This document shows, one piece after another, positions 21,926 to 34,060 of a stretch of 64,000 nt of DNA. This DNA comes from Gigaspora rosea (taxonomy: Eukaryota > Glomeromycota > Glomeromycetes > Diversisporales > Gigasporaceae): the NCBI GenBank assembly GCA_003550325.1, contig QKWP01000071.1:254810-318809 (forward strand). The letters are read 5' to 3'. Under the pieces are notes generated by a model, which was not told the DNA's origin, ran no database searches, and saw only the letters and a list, made by a program, of their open reading frames with translations. The position numbers and the translations under genes were made by a program. Position 1 is the first letter of the stretch; every line of letters begins with the position of its first letter.

Positions 21926-23400
21926 AGTTTTTCTTTATTATTAGACAAAAGTAATAATCGTTAATAAAATTTGAGATCGTTAGAATTTTTCGATTATCGT
22001 TATATATATTTGATATTCATATAACACAGACCCGTAAAATTTACGTTATCTGATCGTGTAACAAGACTTTAAGTTGCTCAAGATAAATTACAGAACTATT
22101 ATAACAATAAGCCAGTAAACTTAATGTTAATTGCTGGTTACATTGATTTCCTTTTTTGATTAAATTTAAAAATTATCGGAAATTTTAAGATCGTGAATTC
22201 CAAATTCTATTCAAAATTTATCGTGGAGTTGTGGAATTGTTTGTGTAATATGATCTAGATCTTTGATTAATTAACTGATAAAAATTTTGGCTATTTCATT
22301 GGCTTTTCAATTTGAATTGTTTTTTTTTAATTTCATCATCATCACATCATCAAATCGCAAAGTTTATCATCATCGATATATTAATAAAATATATTTTGTT
22401 TGTTTTTGTATTTTGAGTTAAACTATATATCTCAAGTTTATTATTATTGTATTCGCTACATTCCATACGATTTTAAGACCGTTTAAAGTTGATAAGTATT
22501 ATAAAATTTTATACTTTTATTAGATGCTTCTTTTTTTTCTTTATAGTACCATCAAAATTTAAAACCAAGTATATCATTATAAATCATACATTTTACCTTG
22601 CCTTTTTAGATTAGTGAAATAGAAATGGAATAATCTAGTTTTTTTTTTTTTAAAGTTGATTACTAAGAATAAAATCATTAAATAATTTATTTCCGTTAAT
22701 CTACGAATCAATCTTAATTATTCCCACCAATCTAAGAATAAAATCAGAATAAAATCAAGAATAAAATCAAAATAAAATCAAGAACAAAAATCTTATTTTG
22801 TTCCGTCAATCTAAGATTAAAATAATGCATCTTATTATGCTTCGTCGGACTGATCCGTGTAAATAACTTTGATTAGTAATCTGCATATAAAAGTCACATG
22901 AGTACAATAGCGATGATAATTAACTTTTGTGTACACAAAGAATACATTTACATATATAATTATTTTCTAAGATAAATTTTTAACAAAAGCTTTCAAAATA
23001 TTAAAGCATAAAAGTGTCTAACATGATCGTTGTAATTATGATTATATTGCCAATAAAAATAATAACCCTATAAAGAACCCAACTCGTTGATATTACATAA
23101 ACCAAATTTCTTTACATCAGCTAGAGATAAAATGTCGAACACAGTATTATAGATTTAATTATAGTAATCGCAGTAAAAATAGTATTTATATCTAGATTTA
23201 GTAGTGTTTTAGTTAAGTAAATTTTATATTAACGTTATGTGGTCAATAATATCACAATTCAAAATTGTTAAGAAAAAATGGGAAACAATTTTTTTTGGAA
23301 ATTTAATTTGGAGCTAGAACATTATACAGTATTTTAGAGGCTATAATGAATTCGTCAATTACTGAATTAATAATTCTCTTTTTTTTCCCTTTCGCACGTG
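21926..23400. other. upstream region of KGD4 and non-coding DNA
   Basis: No gene recognised. The KGD4 promoter should lie just above 21926. A degenerate AATAAAATCA-type short repeat is at about 22660-22800. Confidence 0.35.
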
Positions 23401-23601
23401 TTAATTTATCATAGAGTCAAAATTTGTACTCTCTGATTGACCATTTCCTTTTTAGGAGATCTTCAAAAGCGGAGGCGTGTGCCAGTATGCATGTTGCCGA
23501 TCGCACATTCAAAATTCATCCTGATCAGACGTGCAAAATAACTTTCTTCTGATTGGTCAATCATTTACAATTGTATTTATACAGTTTAAAGTACTTTTAA
23601 A

Positions 23602-23731
23602 AATGAAACATTTCACAAGTAAAAAACTCGTCTCTATTTTCGAAGAAGTGCCAACAGTTACTATACCCACACCTAGAGGGGATCCCAATCATTTCCCCAC
23701 AATTATTTTTTTGACAATTATTTCCCGATGA
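23602..23731 (+). CDS. possible truncated 5' end of a gene, running into a minisatellite
   Basis: An ATG in AT-rich context opens a frame reading MKHFTSKKLVSIFEEVPTVT and continuing IPTPRG before it enters the CCCGACA repeat and stops at 23731. Upstream, 23400-23600 is less AT-rich, with an ATTGGTCAAT box (23553) and TATTTATACAG (23574), which would suit a promoter. I do not recognise the peptide. Either a gene was cut off by the minisatellite element, or this is chance. Confidence 0.3.
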
Positions 23732-24310
23732 TCAACTTCCCCGACAATTCATTTTTTCGACAATAACTTCACCGACATATTTAATTTTCCAATAAACTCA
23801 TTTCCCCGACATCTGTTTTCCCGACAACTGTTTCTCTGACATATTAATTTCCCGACAATTACTTCCCAGACATATTCATTTTCCGTCACATTCATTTCCC
23901 CAACAGTTACTTACCCGACACATTTATTTTTCCGACATATTTACTTTCCCGACAATCCCTCCCCTATACTTTCATTTCACCGAAATTTTTATTTTCCAGA
24001 CTTTTTACTTCCCCAACATTTTCATCTCTACGACTTTTTTACCTCCCCAACTTTACCTTCCCGACTTTTTCATCTACCCACTTTTTTATCTCCCCGACAT
24101 TTTACCTTCCCAACAATTTCACCTTCCCGACATTTCCACCTCCTTGACTTCTTCATCTCCCCGACTTTTTTATCTCCCAACATTTTCACCTCTCAATATT
24201 TTCATCTACCCGACTTTTTAACCTTCCCAACATTTTCACCTCCTCAACATTTTCATCTCCCTGACATTTTCACCTACCCAACTTTTCACCTTCCCGACTT
24301 TACCAGAAAC
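23690..24310. repeat. degenerate minisatellite, TTTTCCCCGACA-type unit
   Basis: About 40 irregular copies of a 10-20-nt unit (CCCGACAATTA, CCCAACATTTTCACCTC, CCGACTTTTTCATCT) run over 600 bp. The same array occurs inverted at 45236-45520 with the same flank, so the array travels as part of a larger repeat. Confidence 0.85.
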
Positions 24311-25001
24311 GTAGTCATGCTTGCATAACGGATTGTATGGTTAACCGCCATATAGAATGGTGTCAGCAAAATATTGCATTTGATTGTTAGGGATCTTTTT
24401 TCGATAAACGGTTACCCATTAAGTGACGTGAATAACAAACGAAACATTCAATAAAAAAAAAAGAAGCTTTTTAGCTTTTATATGAGATAAAAAAGCAATA
24501 AATACTAAAAAAAAAAAACAACTATACTAAGCCGTAAAAGAAAGCACTATTGAAGCGTTTGGGTATATTCGGGTAGTGAACGATTGGTTGTATAATGGGT
24601 AAGGCGGAAGCAATTTTTCAGGAAAACAGCCTTTTAAACCTACCTTTAGCTACTAATTAAACATGTAGATATTGCAATATTCTATAACATTTAATTATGG
24701 CTTCAAGTAAGTTTAAAAGATTCTTTTTGTAAAAACTCACCTTGTAATAAATTTTAACGACAATTAATTCCAATTATGATTGGCCAATTTTGGGGTCAAA
24801 CCAAATCGATCGATATGTAGTGTAACATTTTACTTCCGGATTTGATATTCGTGTTATTTTGAGATACTGTAGCACTATGAAAACGAAATTAGGTGAGAAT
24901 GTCCGCGTCATTCCTGAATTTACGTCGACTTTGAATTGACACGTTATTTCTCGATTTTCACCGATCGTGAATTGACCCAGGTCAATTCGTGATGCAGACA
25001 T
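24310..25001 (-). repeat. flank of the mobile minisatellite repeat
   Basis: Two blocks recur inverted elsewhere. 24305-24390 (complement includes TTTTGCTGACACCATTCTA) matches 45170-45235 and 36250-36280. 24774-25001 (complement includes GGTGAAAATCGAGAAATAAC) matches 44975-45130. The 75-codon minus-strand frame in the second block is not conserved in the other copy (stops appear), so I do not call it a gene. Confidence 0.6.
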
Positions 25002-25189
25002 AAAACTATTAATAATAATTACATATTATATAATTTATTAATAACGACAATAAAAATTGCGCATTTTATCAATGACGATAATAATAATTATTAATAATCA
25101 CATTGATATTTCATTGATCTTTATAAAGTTAAACCTTTATTGTTACATGCTTCATTGTTTTTTTTTTTTTACATATCTGCGGATCTGCG

Positions 25190-25610
25190 AAATTACTATG
25201 AAAAATTTTCAAATATTTGACAAAGAATAACTTGTGACCTACTGGTCCATTTTAGATGCTTTTACTGCCAAAATGACCATCTTGGTGAGATGATCTAAAG
25301 AGCCCAAAATTATCAAAATCTAATCACGGAATCCTGAGATCATTGCTGTTTTTTTTACATCGGGTAAAATGTGATGAGTTTAACCAGTGTTTAACCCATC
25401 CTATTTTACCTGATGTAAACAATACGTTAGCGTTCTCTGGATTCCGTGATCAGATTTTAATGGTATTTGGCTCTTTAGAATCATCTCATTGAGATGGTCA
25501 TTTTGGCAATAAAAGCATCTAAAATGGACCAGTAGGTCACAAGTTATTCTTTGTCAACTATTTGAAAATTTTTCATAGTAATTTCACAGATCTGCCAATA
25601 TGATTCATTA
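25190..25610. repeat. foldback element, shared-skeleton superfamily
   Basis: Near-perfect arms of about 165 bp (25197-25360 and 25420-25600) face each other. Each arm contains ACCTACTGGTCCATTTTAGA, the ATCTCANNGAGATG palindrome and GAGCCCAAAATTATC or its complement. The loop is ACATCGGGTAAAATG-like and is itself inverted. Confidence 0.85.
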
Positions 25611-26633
25611 TATTCGAATTGATCTTTATCGCCTTGTACTCGCCTTGAATTACATATTTTCTTCTTCAACACTTTATTGATTCGCAAGGGTATGGCTTCG
25701 TGACTCATGAAATTCGTTATAATGAATGTCTAAATATACTAAAAATTCTGTTCTTCGGTATAACTTGAAATTCAAGCTAATTTCCTTTAAGGTTCTTTGT
25801 ATTGGTGTAACAGAAGAACTGCACATGCCTAAACAAGGTAGGAATAACTTGGGGATACAAGTTTGTTATGTCAAAAATTTTACGAAATTGTTATGATTTT
25901 CTATTCTGATTCTGTAAATAATTTTGTTACAAAACTTATTCTATTTCATTGACTATAATCATGGTTAAGTTGAGTTGGTTGCATTAGAATTATTATAATT
26001 TCTATCATAAACTACTTAATAAAATTTTATTATATTTTACTCGATATTCTGGTGACTACAGTATGTAGTCAAAGTAAGATGGTTTGCATTGGAATTGACA
26101 TATTTTTATTGCGAGTTACTATAAAAAAATCTATTAAGTTTGGGTTAGTTAGTATATACATATGTACATACATACATAATTTCAAAACAAAGTTTATATT
26201 GCAATGCATACATCTAACTATGGAATCAAAAGCTGTCAAAATTAAACAATCTTATAAATGCAACCCAATGAAATTTCATGAAAATCTTTTCAAAAAAAAA
26301 GGAAATGTAGTAGGACATGGGCAAACTCAAAACCAATGAGTTTGTTAGCACATGTCCAAACATTAATTTTAAAGGCAATGATCAGAAGAGCGTTAACTAA
26401 TAAGACTAAAATTTATTAGTAAATATTCATTAAATTTAATTTTTATTTTAAACACTTGGATTAATAAATATTTTTTAATACTTATCTTCTAGATTAATAA
26501 ATTAATGTGAATAAATATTTTTAATACTTATCTTCTAGATTAACAAATTAATGTAAATAAATTGAAATTTATTGGTAAATGTTTTATTTTTTTATATTCA
26601 ATAATTACTCTGTTTCTTTTATTTAATAAGAAC
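25611..26633. other. AT-rich, mostly structureless
   Basis: A frame of 39 codons at 26220-26339 (MESKAVKIKQSYKCNPMKFH...) looks protein-like in composition but matches nothing I know. A diverged tandem pair of about 58 bp (AATACTTATCTTCTAGATTA) lies at 26460-26570. Confidence 0.3.
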
Positions 26634-26768
26634 TACTATAAACTGCCATATAAACAACTCCATATATCAGACCCCCTTATTTTTACTAATTATTTTCTTT
26701 TTTTTACTAATTAATTTTTTTGGGTGAAATGTACCAGACCCGGGTTGTTTATACAGCAGTTTACAGTA
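26634..26768. mobile_element. MITE derived from the pogo element at 1704-6038
   Basis: Ends TACTATAAACTGCCATATAA and the complement of GCAGTTTACAGTA closely follow the TIR plan TACCGTAAATCGCC of the large pogo element, and the subterminal AGACCC / AGACCCGGG words are kept. No coding interior remains. Confidence 0.75.
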
Positions 26769-26989
26769 GTATTATTACTGCTATATAAGAAATACAAAAT
26801 AATCACTTTATATTTAGCTATAAAAGAAACTCTCCAAGTAATAAATACCCAAAATTATCTGCTATAAAACATTTGGCTTAATTAGTTTTTTTTTTGTTTT
26901 TAAGGTGAGGTCATGCCTTGAAGACTTTTTTTATTAAGTATATGTTTGTATATATTATGTAATACAATGTTATACTATATTTTAAGTAC

Positions 26990-27560
26990 TACAGACTCAG
27001 ACATTTCTGACTATCTGTGATCTAAACTTACTAGAGCTTTCCATACCCATCTTCTGTACAACCTTGATTTTTTGGACTATTTTCTATTTTGTCATTCAGC
27101 TATTTACTGTATTCTTCGCTTTTCTTATATTGCCAATCCTATATTTCCAAGTAGATGCAGAGGCCTTAACCAGATAGATAATTGTAACCTTATGGTTACT
27201 TTCTAAACCTTGGTGTCCTGAGATTACCTATATGCTGGTAGTGAGGTACTTGCACAATGCTTCACCTATCAACTCTTAGTAGTCTATCATATATTACTGC
27301 AGATATAATATCTGGATTGGTTAGCAAATACTTTCCTAAAGGTAGGTAAGCATTGGCTATATTGCATAACTGGCCCAAGTAAGAACTACCCCATACCTTA
27401 GCAAGCTAGTCCTCACTCCTCCTATATGGTATAGCTACTCCCAACTAGATTTTGTAATATATTTCTATACTACTTTCAACTTCTTGTAGAGCAGTTGGTG
27501 TTCTATCATTGGTTAGGCCAGAGAGCTTTACTTTGTACATTGTACTTCTCACTAAGTAAT
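26990..27560 (-). pseudogene. unidentified decayed coding sequence
   Basis: On the minus strand a largely open frame reads, in pieces, KLSGLTNDRTPTALQEVESS, LGVAIPYRRSEDQLAKVWGS and LPLGKYLLTNPDIISAVIYD, with isolated stops (TAG, TGA) between them. The amino-acid mix is protein-like and less AT-biased than the surroundings. I cannot name it; a retroelement protein or a multicopy gene is possible. Confidence 0.4.
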
Positions 27561-27615
27561 TTGTTACATTTGGCTTAATTAGTAGCTCTAACTTGCTAGA
27601 GTTTTTGCATAAAGA

Positions 27616-28181
27616 TAAAGTGGGGTATTTTGATGAAAGGAGGTATTGTGACGAATTGGGTTATCTCTAAGAATAATGATCAGAATTGAGTGAATTTTTA
27701 TATCAATCGATTCATCTCAATGAGACGAACCGATTGGTGGTTAAATCATATAATTCTGATTGCTAGATCACAAGATATAACCAACTTTGTCTTTTGTTAA
27801 GATTTTTTTAAACTTTTTTTCGTATAGCATATATTTGGTCATATCTTGTGATCTAGTAATCAGAATTAGGTGATCTTACTGCCATTCGATTCGTCTAATT
27901 GAGAAGAATCAAATGGAATAAAAATCAATCAATTCTGACTACTGTGTCACAAGATATCTTCAATTCGTCACAATACCCCTACCCTCTTAAATTTTGACTT
28001 AATGATACGATGTATAAAGTCAGTTATTACTGTCCAAAGCAGTATTCAATGTTACTATTTTTATATAAAATTTACTTACTATTATGTACTGATTTTAAAC
28101 AAACAAATAGAATTTTTTTTATAATAAAATAAAAAAGTTTTCATTTTAACAACTTTAACTTCGTCAAAATACCCCACTTTA
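27616..28181. repeat. foldback element with AAAGTGGGGTATTTTGA ends
   Basis: Outer ends TAAAGTGGGGTATTTTGA and the complement of TCAAAATACCCCACTTTA. An inner inverted pair (27650-27790 and 27830-27970) carries GTATTGTGACGAATT, ATCTCAATGAGACGAA and TTAAATCATATAATTCTGAT, again the shared-skeleton layout. Confidence 0.75.
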
Positions 28182-28199
28182 CCTTATATGTGTACTTCT

Positions 28200-28490
28200 T
28201 ATATTAGCAAAAATATATATGTATAAACTTTCACAAGTTTTTATGATACATAAGAAATTTATAAACTTACATAATATTTAGTGTAAAATTGCATAAGTCT
28301 TACAATGTATAAGAAAATCATAAATTTGTATAAAAATTTTCCGTAAGTTTACAATTTTCTTATAGTATATAAGAAAATCGTAAATTTATATAAATTTTTA
28401 TGTAAATTTACGATCTTCTTATAGTATGTAAGAAAATCATAAACTTACATAAAATTTTTATATAAATTTACGATTTTCTTATAGTGCATA
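28200..28490. repeat. tandem palindromic repeat, unit about 85 bp
   Basis: Three to four diverged copies of a self-complementary unit (TTATAGTATATAAGAAAATC, GTAAATTTATATAAATTTTT, ATGTAAATTTACGATTTTC). Confidence 0.7.
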
Positions 28491-28499
28491 AAAAAATAA

Positions 28500-29230
28500 A
28501 AAACCATTTTATACTAATTTTAATTTTTGTATTTTTTCAATTTTTGCGAAGTATTTTGAAAGACCTTGTGCACCACAAGATAAGTAAAATATATTTCAAA
28601 ATATTTTAAAATTTTTGAAATATTTTGAATTATTTTGAAATATTTTAAAACTGAGAAACCAAGCTGGATCAGTAGATCTGTAGTCTGAATTAATGATTAC
28701 AAAAATTTCAACCTGGAACAATGAGTAAAAAAAAAAAAAAAAAAATCTAAGTTCAAAATTTCTTAGCCCATTTGATCCATAAGCTACTATAAATCATAAA
28801 TATATATCCCATAAAATGTGTAAAAAAACTGTTTTGTATAATTTTTAACCCTTTCTCTCTTTTACCCATCTCTTCCTTTTTTCACCTTTCTCTCTCTTTC
28901 TTTTTTCTTTTTAATATTTCAAATACTTTTGAAATATTTTAAAACTAGGAAATCAAGCTAGATCATAGATTTGTAACCTGAATCATATCAAAAATGCGTT
29001 TGACTAATATTTTCAAAATGTTTTAATGATTTTTGATGACTGTACTACAAGATCAGATTAGATCTTTGTTTAATTTTTTTTGTTTATAATTTAGATCTTC
29101 TATCAAATTTTACATTGTTTTTCGTTTTCCTTTTGTTTTTTTTTGGTTTTGTTTCATTTTTTTTAGGTTTGTTTTGATTTTTTTTATCTTTTATTTTTTT
29201 TTATTTTTTAATTGGAGAATTCTAATATAC
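28500..29230. repeat. low-complexity A/T and TATTTTGAAA-rich DNA
   Basis: Scattered TTTTGAAATATTTT words occur twice (28540-28660, 28910-28950) with GAAACCAAGCTGGATCA-type flanks. No gene seen. Confidence 0.4.
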
Positions 29231-29548
29231 ACTACAGGTGATTATTACCTGCAGTACAATAGCCAATCAAAATTTAGGATCAGGTATAACATGTAAACCA
29301 ATTTTTGTATAACAAAAACAAACAAAAAATAAAGAATTTTTAAAAAATTGCTTATAACCTAGAAATTTGTCTATGAAACTACTTTTTTTTATGCAAAAAA
29401 AAAAATTCCTTGCAAAATTTTACTATATACAAACCACCTTTTTAATTCCTAACTCTTACCCTAATTTTAATATTAAAAAGGTTTGTTTTTTGTTTTGATA
29501 AAATAATTTATTTTTATTTGATTACAGGTAATAATCACCTATAGTGAA
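29231..29548. mobile_element. possible MITE with palindromic ends
   Basis: CACTACAGGTGATTATTACC at 29231 and the complement CACTATAGGTGATTATTACC at 29548 form inverted ends about 300 bp apart. A 100-bp interior piece (AAAATTCCTTGCAAAATTTT, TATGAAACTAC) recurs inverted at 35755-35850. Confidence 0.5.
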
Positions 29549-29559
29549 CTTTATATTAT

Positions 29560-30350
29560 TTCTTTTTAATTTTTTATTTTATTTCTACACTTTACCATTA
29601 GCACTTTGCAAGAAATCCGACAACTTTTCGGCACTTTGCACAAGCCAACTTAGTCTTTCAACACTTTGCAAGAATATACAACTAATTTCTCCAGCAATTT
29701 CTAAATTTCAAGAATGCAAGTTTTTGCAAGGTTTCATTTTATTTATTTTTTTGTTTCATGTTTTTTGTTTTATTTTTATTAATTTATTTTATTCTGGCAC
29801 TTTGTGAAAACCTTCAATAATTTCTGAATTGCAAGATTACGAACTCTTACTTTAGGGAAATAAAGATTTGGGACTTCATTTATTTTTTATTTAGTTTGTA
29901 CATTTTTGTTTTTTGTTTGTTTTCTTTTTTTTACTTGTTTTTTTTAATTTTATTTTATTTTATTTATCTTTTATTTCTTTTGGAACTTTGCAAGCAAACG
30001 ACTTGACTTTTCTGGTACTTTACAAGAACACCAATTCTAACGTCTCTGGCACTTTGCAAGAAGTTGTAAATATAATTGAATATAAGTGAATATGAGCAAA
30101 TATAAACAAATATAATAGTTTATTTTTTTCATTTTTGATTTTTTTTTTTCAGTTTTGTTTTTTGTTTTTGTTTTTTACTTAGTTTTATAATTTTATTTTA
30201 TTTTATTTATTCCTTACTTCTTTTAGAACTTTGCAAGAAACAACCTGACTTTTCTAGCATTTTACAAGAGTACCAACTCTAACTTTCTATTACTTTGCAA
30301 GAGCATACTAGATTTTCTGACAATTTGCAAAAACACTAGCACTTTTTAGG
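29560..30350. repeat. degenerate array of ACTTTGCAAGAA motifs
   Basis: The 12-mer ACTTTGCAAGAA and variants (TACTTTACAAGAA, ACAATTTGCAAAA) recur about every 35-60 bp among T-rich spacers. The 87-codon frame at 29544-29807 is a by-product. Confidence 0.6.
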
Positions 30351-30780
30351 AAGTTGCGAATATAAGCAAATATAAGTGAATATGATAGTTAAACAAAGAA
30401 GAAGAGAAATAATAGCTAACTACAGGGTAAGAAAATAAGTATATAGAGCTAGAATTATGCAATGAAGTATGAAAGTAGTTTAAAATATTACTATTTTTTC
30501 ATTTTTATTTTTTTTGTTTTTATTTTTTTGAAGCATTTTTTTATTTTAAAAAGTAGTGAATATGAGCAAATATTAGTGAATATAAGTGAATATTATAGTT
30601 AAAACAAAGAAGAAAAAAATAATAGCTAACTACAGAGTGAGAAAAATAAGTGTATAGAGCTAGCATTATATGATGAAGTGTGAAAGGGTCAAAATATTTC
30701 TATTTTTTTGTTTTTGTTTTTTTCATTATTTTTTCAGGTTTAGTTTTTTTTGTTTTGATTTTTTTTTGACATTTTTTTCA
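30350..30780. repeat. tandem repeat, two units of about 205 bp
   Basis: Unit one starts near 30356 and unit two near 30557. Shared blocks are GAATATGAGCAAATAT, AATAATAGCTAACTACAG and ATAGAGCTAG.ATTAT, each followed by a T-rich end. Confidence 0.7.
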
Positions 30781-31829
30781 TTTTTCATAAAAAATGCATA
30801 ATAATATATAATAAAATATATAATATTGATTAATGGATATCTGTAAGCACTTTGTACTAAATTTAGTACAAATTAAAAAATTATATTATAGCAACAAATA
30901 ATAATTTTTACTTTAAACTTTGCTAAAATATTCTTTAATACCTATATTTTTTCTATATAAAATTTTAGCAAAAGTTATTTATAAAAATTTGGCATAATTT
31001 AGCTTTAAATAAAAATTACAAATTGCAAAACTTGCCGTACTAAATTTAGTACAGCATTTAAAAAATATTTAAAAATTAAATTTATTATTTAATAATAAAA
31101 TTAATAAAAATTTATATTGTTTTTAATCTATATTTGATTTTAAATTATAAAAAAAATTATTAAAATAAAATTAATAGATTTGTTATTAGGTAGTACAAAT
31201 TCAAAAATGGCTAAATTTACTTATAAATTTATAGTAAATTAGTAAACTAATAGTAAATTCATAGTAAATTTAATTTAAAAAGTTAAAAATAAATTAATAT
31301 TAAAAAATTTTATTAAGCCAATATATATTAAATTTTAACCAGTTATAAAGCTAGCTTTTCTGATTATAATAAAAATAAATTTATTAAATTTTACTAAAAA
31401 TTTTATAAAATATATTGATTTTAGTTTAAATAATTATATATTTTTATAAATATATATATATAGATATAATTATATATAAACTAAGTATAAAAATATTTGT
31501 ATCTTAGTGAGTTTTTGGTCAAATTTAATGATTTTATTATCATTAGAATCAGAAAAACTAGCTCTACAAACTTAGATTAAAATTTTTTGCTATTATTTTA
31601 ATAAAATATTTTTATAATTATAAATTAATTTAAAGCTTTAAAAATTAATTAAATTTTTTAATAAAAATTTTTAGTTTAAAAATTTAACTTTAGTATAAAT
31701 TATTATAAAAATATTAAAAATATTTTATAAAAAATATTAATTTATATTAAATATTTTATATTAAAAATAGTTTTATTAAAATTTTATATTAAAATTTTTA
31801 AATTTTATTATAGAGAATAACTTCTTTTA

Positions 31830-33655
31830 GATCCAAAAAATCTCTTTCCGCTGATTTCCATTTTATTATATTTTTTATCCATACCCATTTTTCAGCAGCT
31901 TAAATAAGAAAAATACACAGTTATACTATACACGAACGTTTTCCAACTACCACTATTCCTTATATACTAGTTACCCACTTCTACTTAGTCTAAAAATCTG
32001 CTAAATTTTTAAGTTTGTACTAGTAGCTTTGTCTTCGGCAAAGAAACTAGTTAGTCAGACAATTTTACTCAAACCTCGCTCCGCGAATATACTTTACTAT
32101 ACAACTACACAATTATACTATACTCTATTATTAGAGTTACAACCATACACACAACAATACTTTACTTTACACTAAATACAACCCAAATACTGGACATCAC
32201 TGCACCTTTACAAAATATTACAAAAATTTACGCAAAAGTGGGCGTTCTGGCTCAACCTCATCAAACCAAACTATTATATCATCATCCACAAAAACGGAAT
32301 GATCTACAATATCAATACAACAACAACAACACACGTCACCTAATCGACTCTCACAACAAATCAACAAACACACGTTACCAAATCGACCCCCACAACAAAC
32401 CATCAAAACAACACGTGATTAATCCGACCAACTACTATCCCTTACTTTGTTATGCAGGCATATTTGCCTGCGAAAATTTTAAAATTTTAAATTTTTTAAA
32501 TAAAACCTTAAATATTAATTTTAGCTATATACTTTCTAAGTAAAAATTATAATATTAGTTTTGTTTTATCAACTTTATTATAAAATTTTTTTTAAATTAT
32601 TAAAAAACTTTGGTGTAATAAAAGTTTAAAGGTTTTGTTTTGGAACTTTTACTATAGAATTTTTTCTTTAGGTTTTCTCAAATTTTATATGTTTCCGTCT
32701 ATAAAAAAATTTTTCACTTCTAATACAAGTCTTAATTTTTACAAGTAAATCATATAAAGTCAAATAATGAAAGTTGTCATCCTTTATATAAACTACAATA
32801 TTGTATTAGAAACTATATTTTAAACCCAATATTTAAAAAATTCGCCAAGATATTGTAAAATATTTTTTTGGTTAAAAAATTTCTTTAAAATTTAATATTT
32901 TTAGCTTATAAGCAATATAAACTTTTTGTCTTATAATATAAATTTAAATAATTCAAAAATATAATCCTGGTTATTAAATATTATAATACCAAATTTTATT
33001 TTAATATTTTAAATGATTAAAAAAATAGATCAGAGGTATATTTATAGTAATTTTACAGACAAATTTGCTTGCGAACTAGTACAAACTAAGGGATACAATT
33101 CGACTATAACCGAAACATAACCATCTATCCCGACTATATACCGGAACACTTCAATAATTCTACTAGTATACTCTATATTCTCATCCAACTTACCTACGAT
33201 CTTTAAACTCTACAACCTATATACCCCTCCTTCTAAGTTACCTACGAGTACTAAAACATTTCAATTTAAACTATTCTTTCTCTCTGTGTTTTTTTTTGAT
33301 AAAATAGTATAAAATAGCTCTTTGTAATATAGACATAGAAAGTTTCACAGCATAAGCTTGGTCTTTGATTCTCTTTAGCTAAGGGCAGGCAATAGGCCTG
33401 TCGTAATAACATTTCATTTTATTTTTCGTAGTCTAAGTGGCAGCAATTGCTGCTCTTAGCTAAGTATAGATCGTAGGTACAGTAGCCTAAGTCTCAGTTT
33501 TGTAAAATTTAATATACAACACATACTATGTATAGTATCAAATTATATTAATAATAATAAATAAACTGCGACAAGATCTCGCTTACAAAAAAAAAAAAAA
33601 AANNNNNNNNNNNNNNNNNNNNNNNNNNNNNNCTTAAAAAAAAAAAAAAAAAAAA
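31830..33655 (+). mobile_element. A-tailed non-LTR-type retroelement (family A/B), with nested insertion
   Basis: A 16-bp target duplication AGAATAACTTCTTTTA flanks it (31814-31829, 33656-33671) and it ends in poly(A). Without the 656-bp insert at 32438 it is about 1.17 kb and matches the inverted copy at 52047-53187 throughout, including CGCTCCGCGAATATAC, GTGGGCGTTCTGGCT and GGGCAGGCAATAGGCCTGTC. No conserved long frame: the 101-codon frame here is not kept in the other copy. It is probably non-autonomous. An assembly gap of 30 N lies at 33603-33632 in the tail. Confidence 0.88.
32438..33093. mobile_element. TA-flanked mariner-like non-autonomous element, 656 bp
   Basis: TIRs TCCCTTACTTTG and the complement of CAAACTAAGGGA, TA duplicated at 32436-32437 and 33094-33095. 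The uninterrupted copy of the host retroelement at 52 kb confirms both boundaries. Subterminal CAGGCATATTTGCCTG palindromes and an AT-rich interior are shared with the element at 57942-59672. Confidence 0.82.
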
Positions 33656-33671
33656 AGAATAACTTCTTTTA

Positions 33672-33790
33672 CCCAGTGGTAACTTTACCTGTTACACAAC
33701 ATATCATCATACATATGACGACAGTATGACAGCTAATGAATAACGGTGGTAACTTTACCTATTACACAACATATCTTGCATATGACGACT
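33672..33790. repeat. tandem pair, GTGGTAACTTTACCT-type unit
   Basis: GGTAACTTTACCTRTTACAC followed by AACATATC occurs at 33677 and again about 73 bp later, with a CATATGACGAC end in both. Confidence 0.7.
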
Positions 33791-34060
33791 ATATTTTTTT
33801 TTTACGACATTTTTTCATTCTTTTGTTTACATGTCTTTATGGACTAAGGTATTGATTCTTGTGTTATGGTTATATTTTCTATGTACATATCCAATTTTAA
33901 ATTCTGTTATAATAGGTTCAAAAGCTATATTCTATATGAATATAAGGCTATTATGACTTTTTAAGTCTATTTTATATTTCTAATTTAAGGCTGTTACGAA
34001 TTTTATCTTTGTGTGTTTTCTAAGCGCTATGTTTCTAAATTATGAAATAGGTTAAGATAT

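Noticed and set aside
23690..24310. CRISPR or coding repeat in the CCCGACA array
   Set aside because: Units vary in length with no unique spacers, and no frame stays open.
24774..25001. 75-codon minus-strand frame as a conserved small protein
   Set aside because: The second copy at 44975-45130 has stops and frame changes, so selection on the peptide is not supported.
32218..32543. Opposed 62- and 101-codon frames in retroelement A
   Set aside because: Not conserved in the full copy at 52-53 kb.
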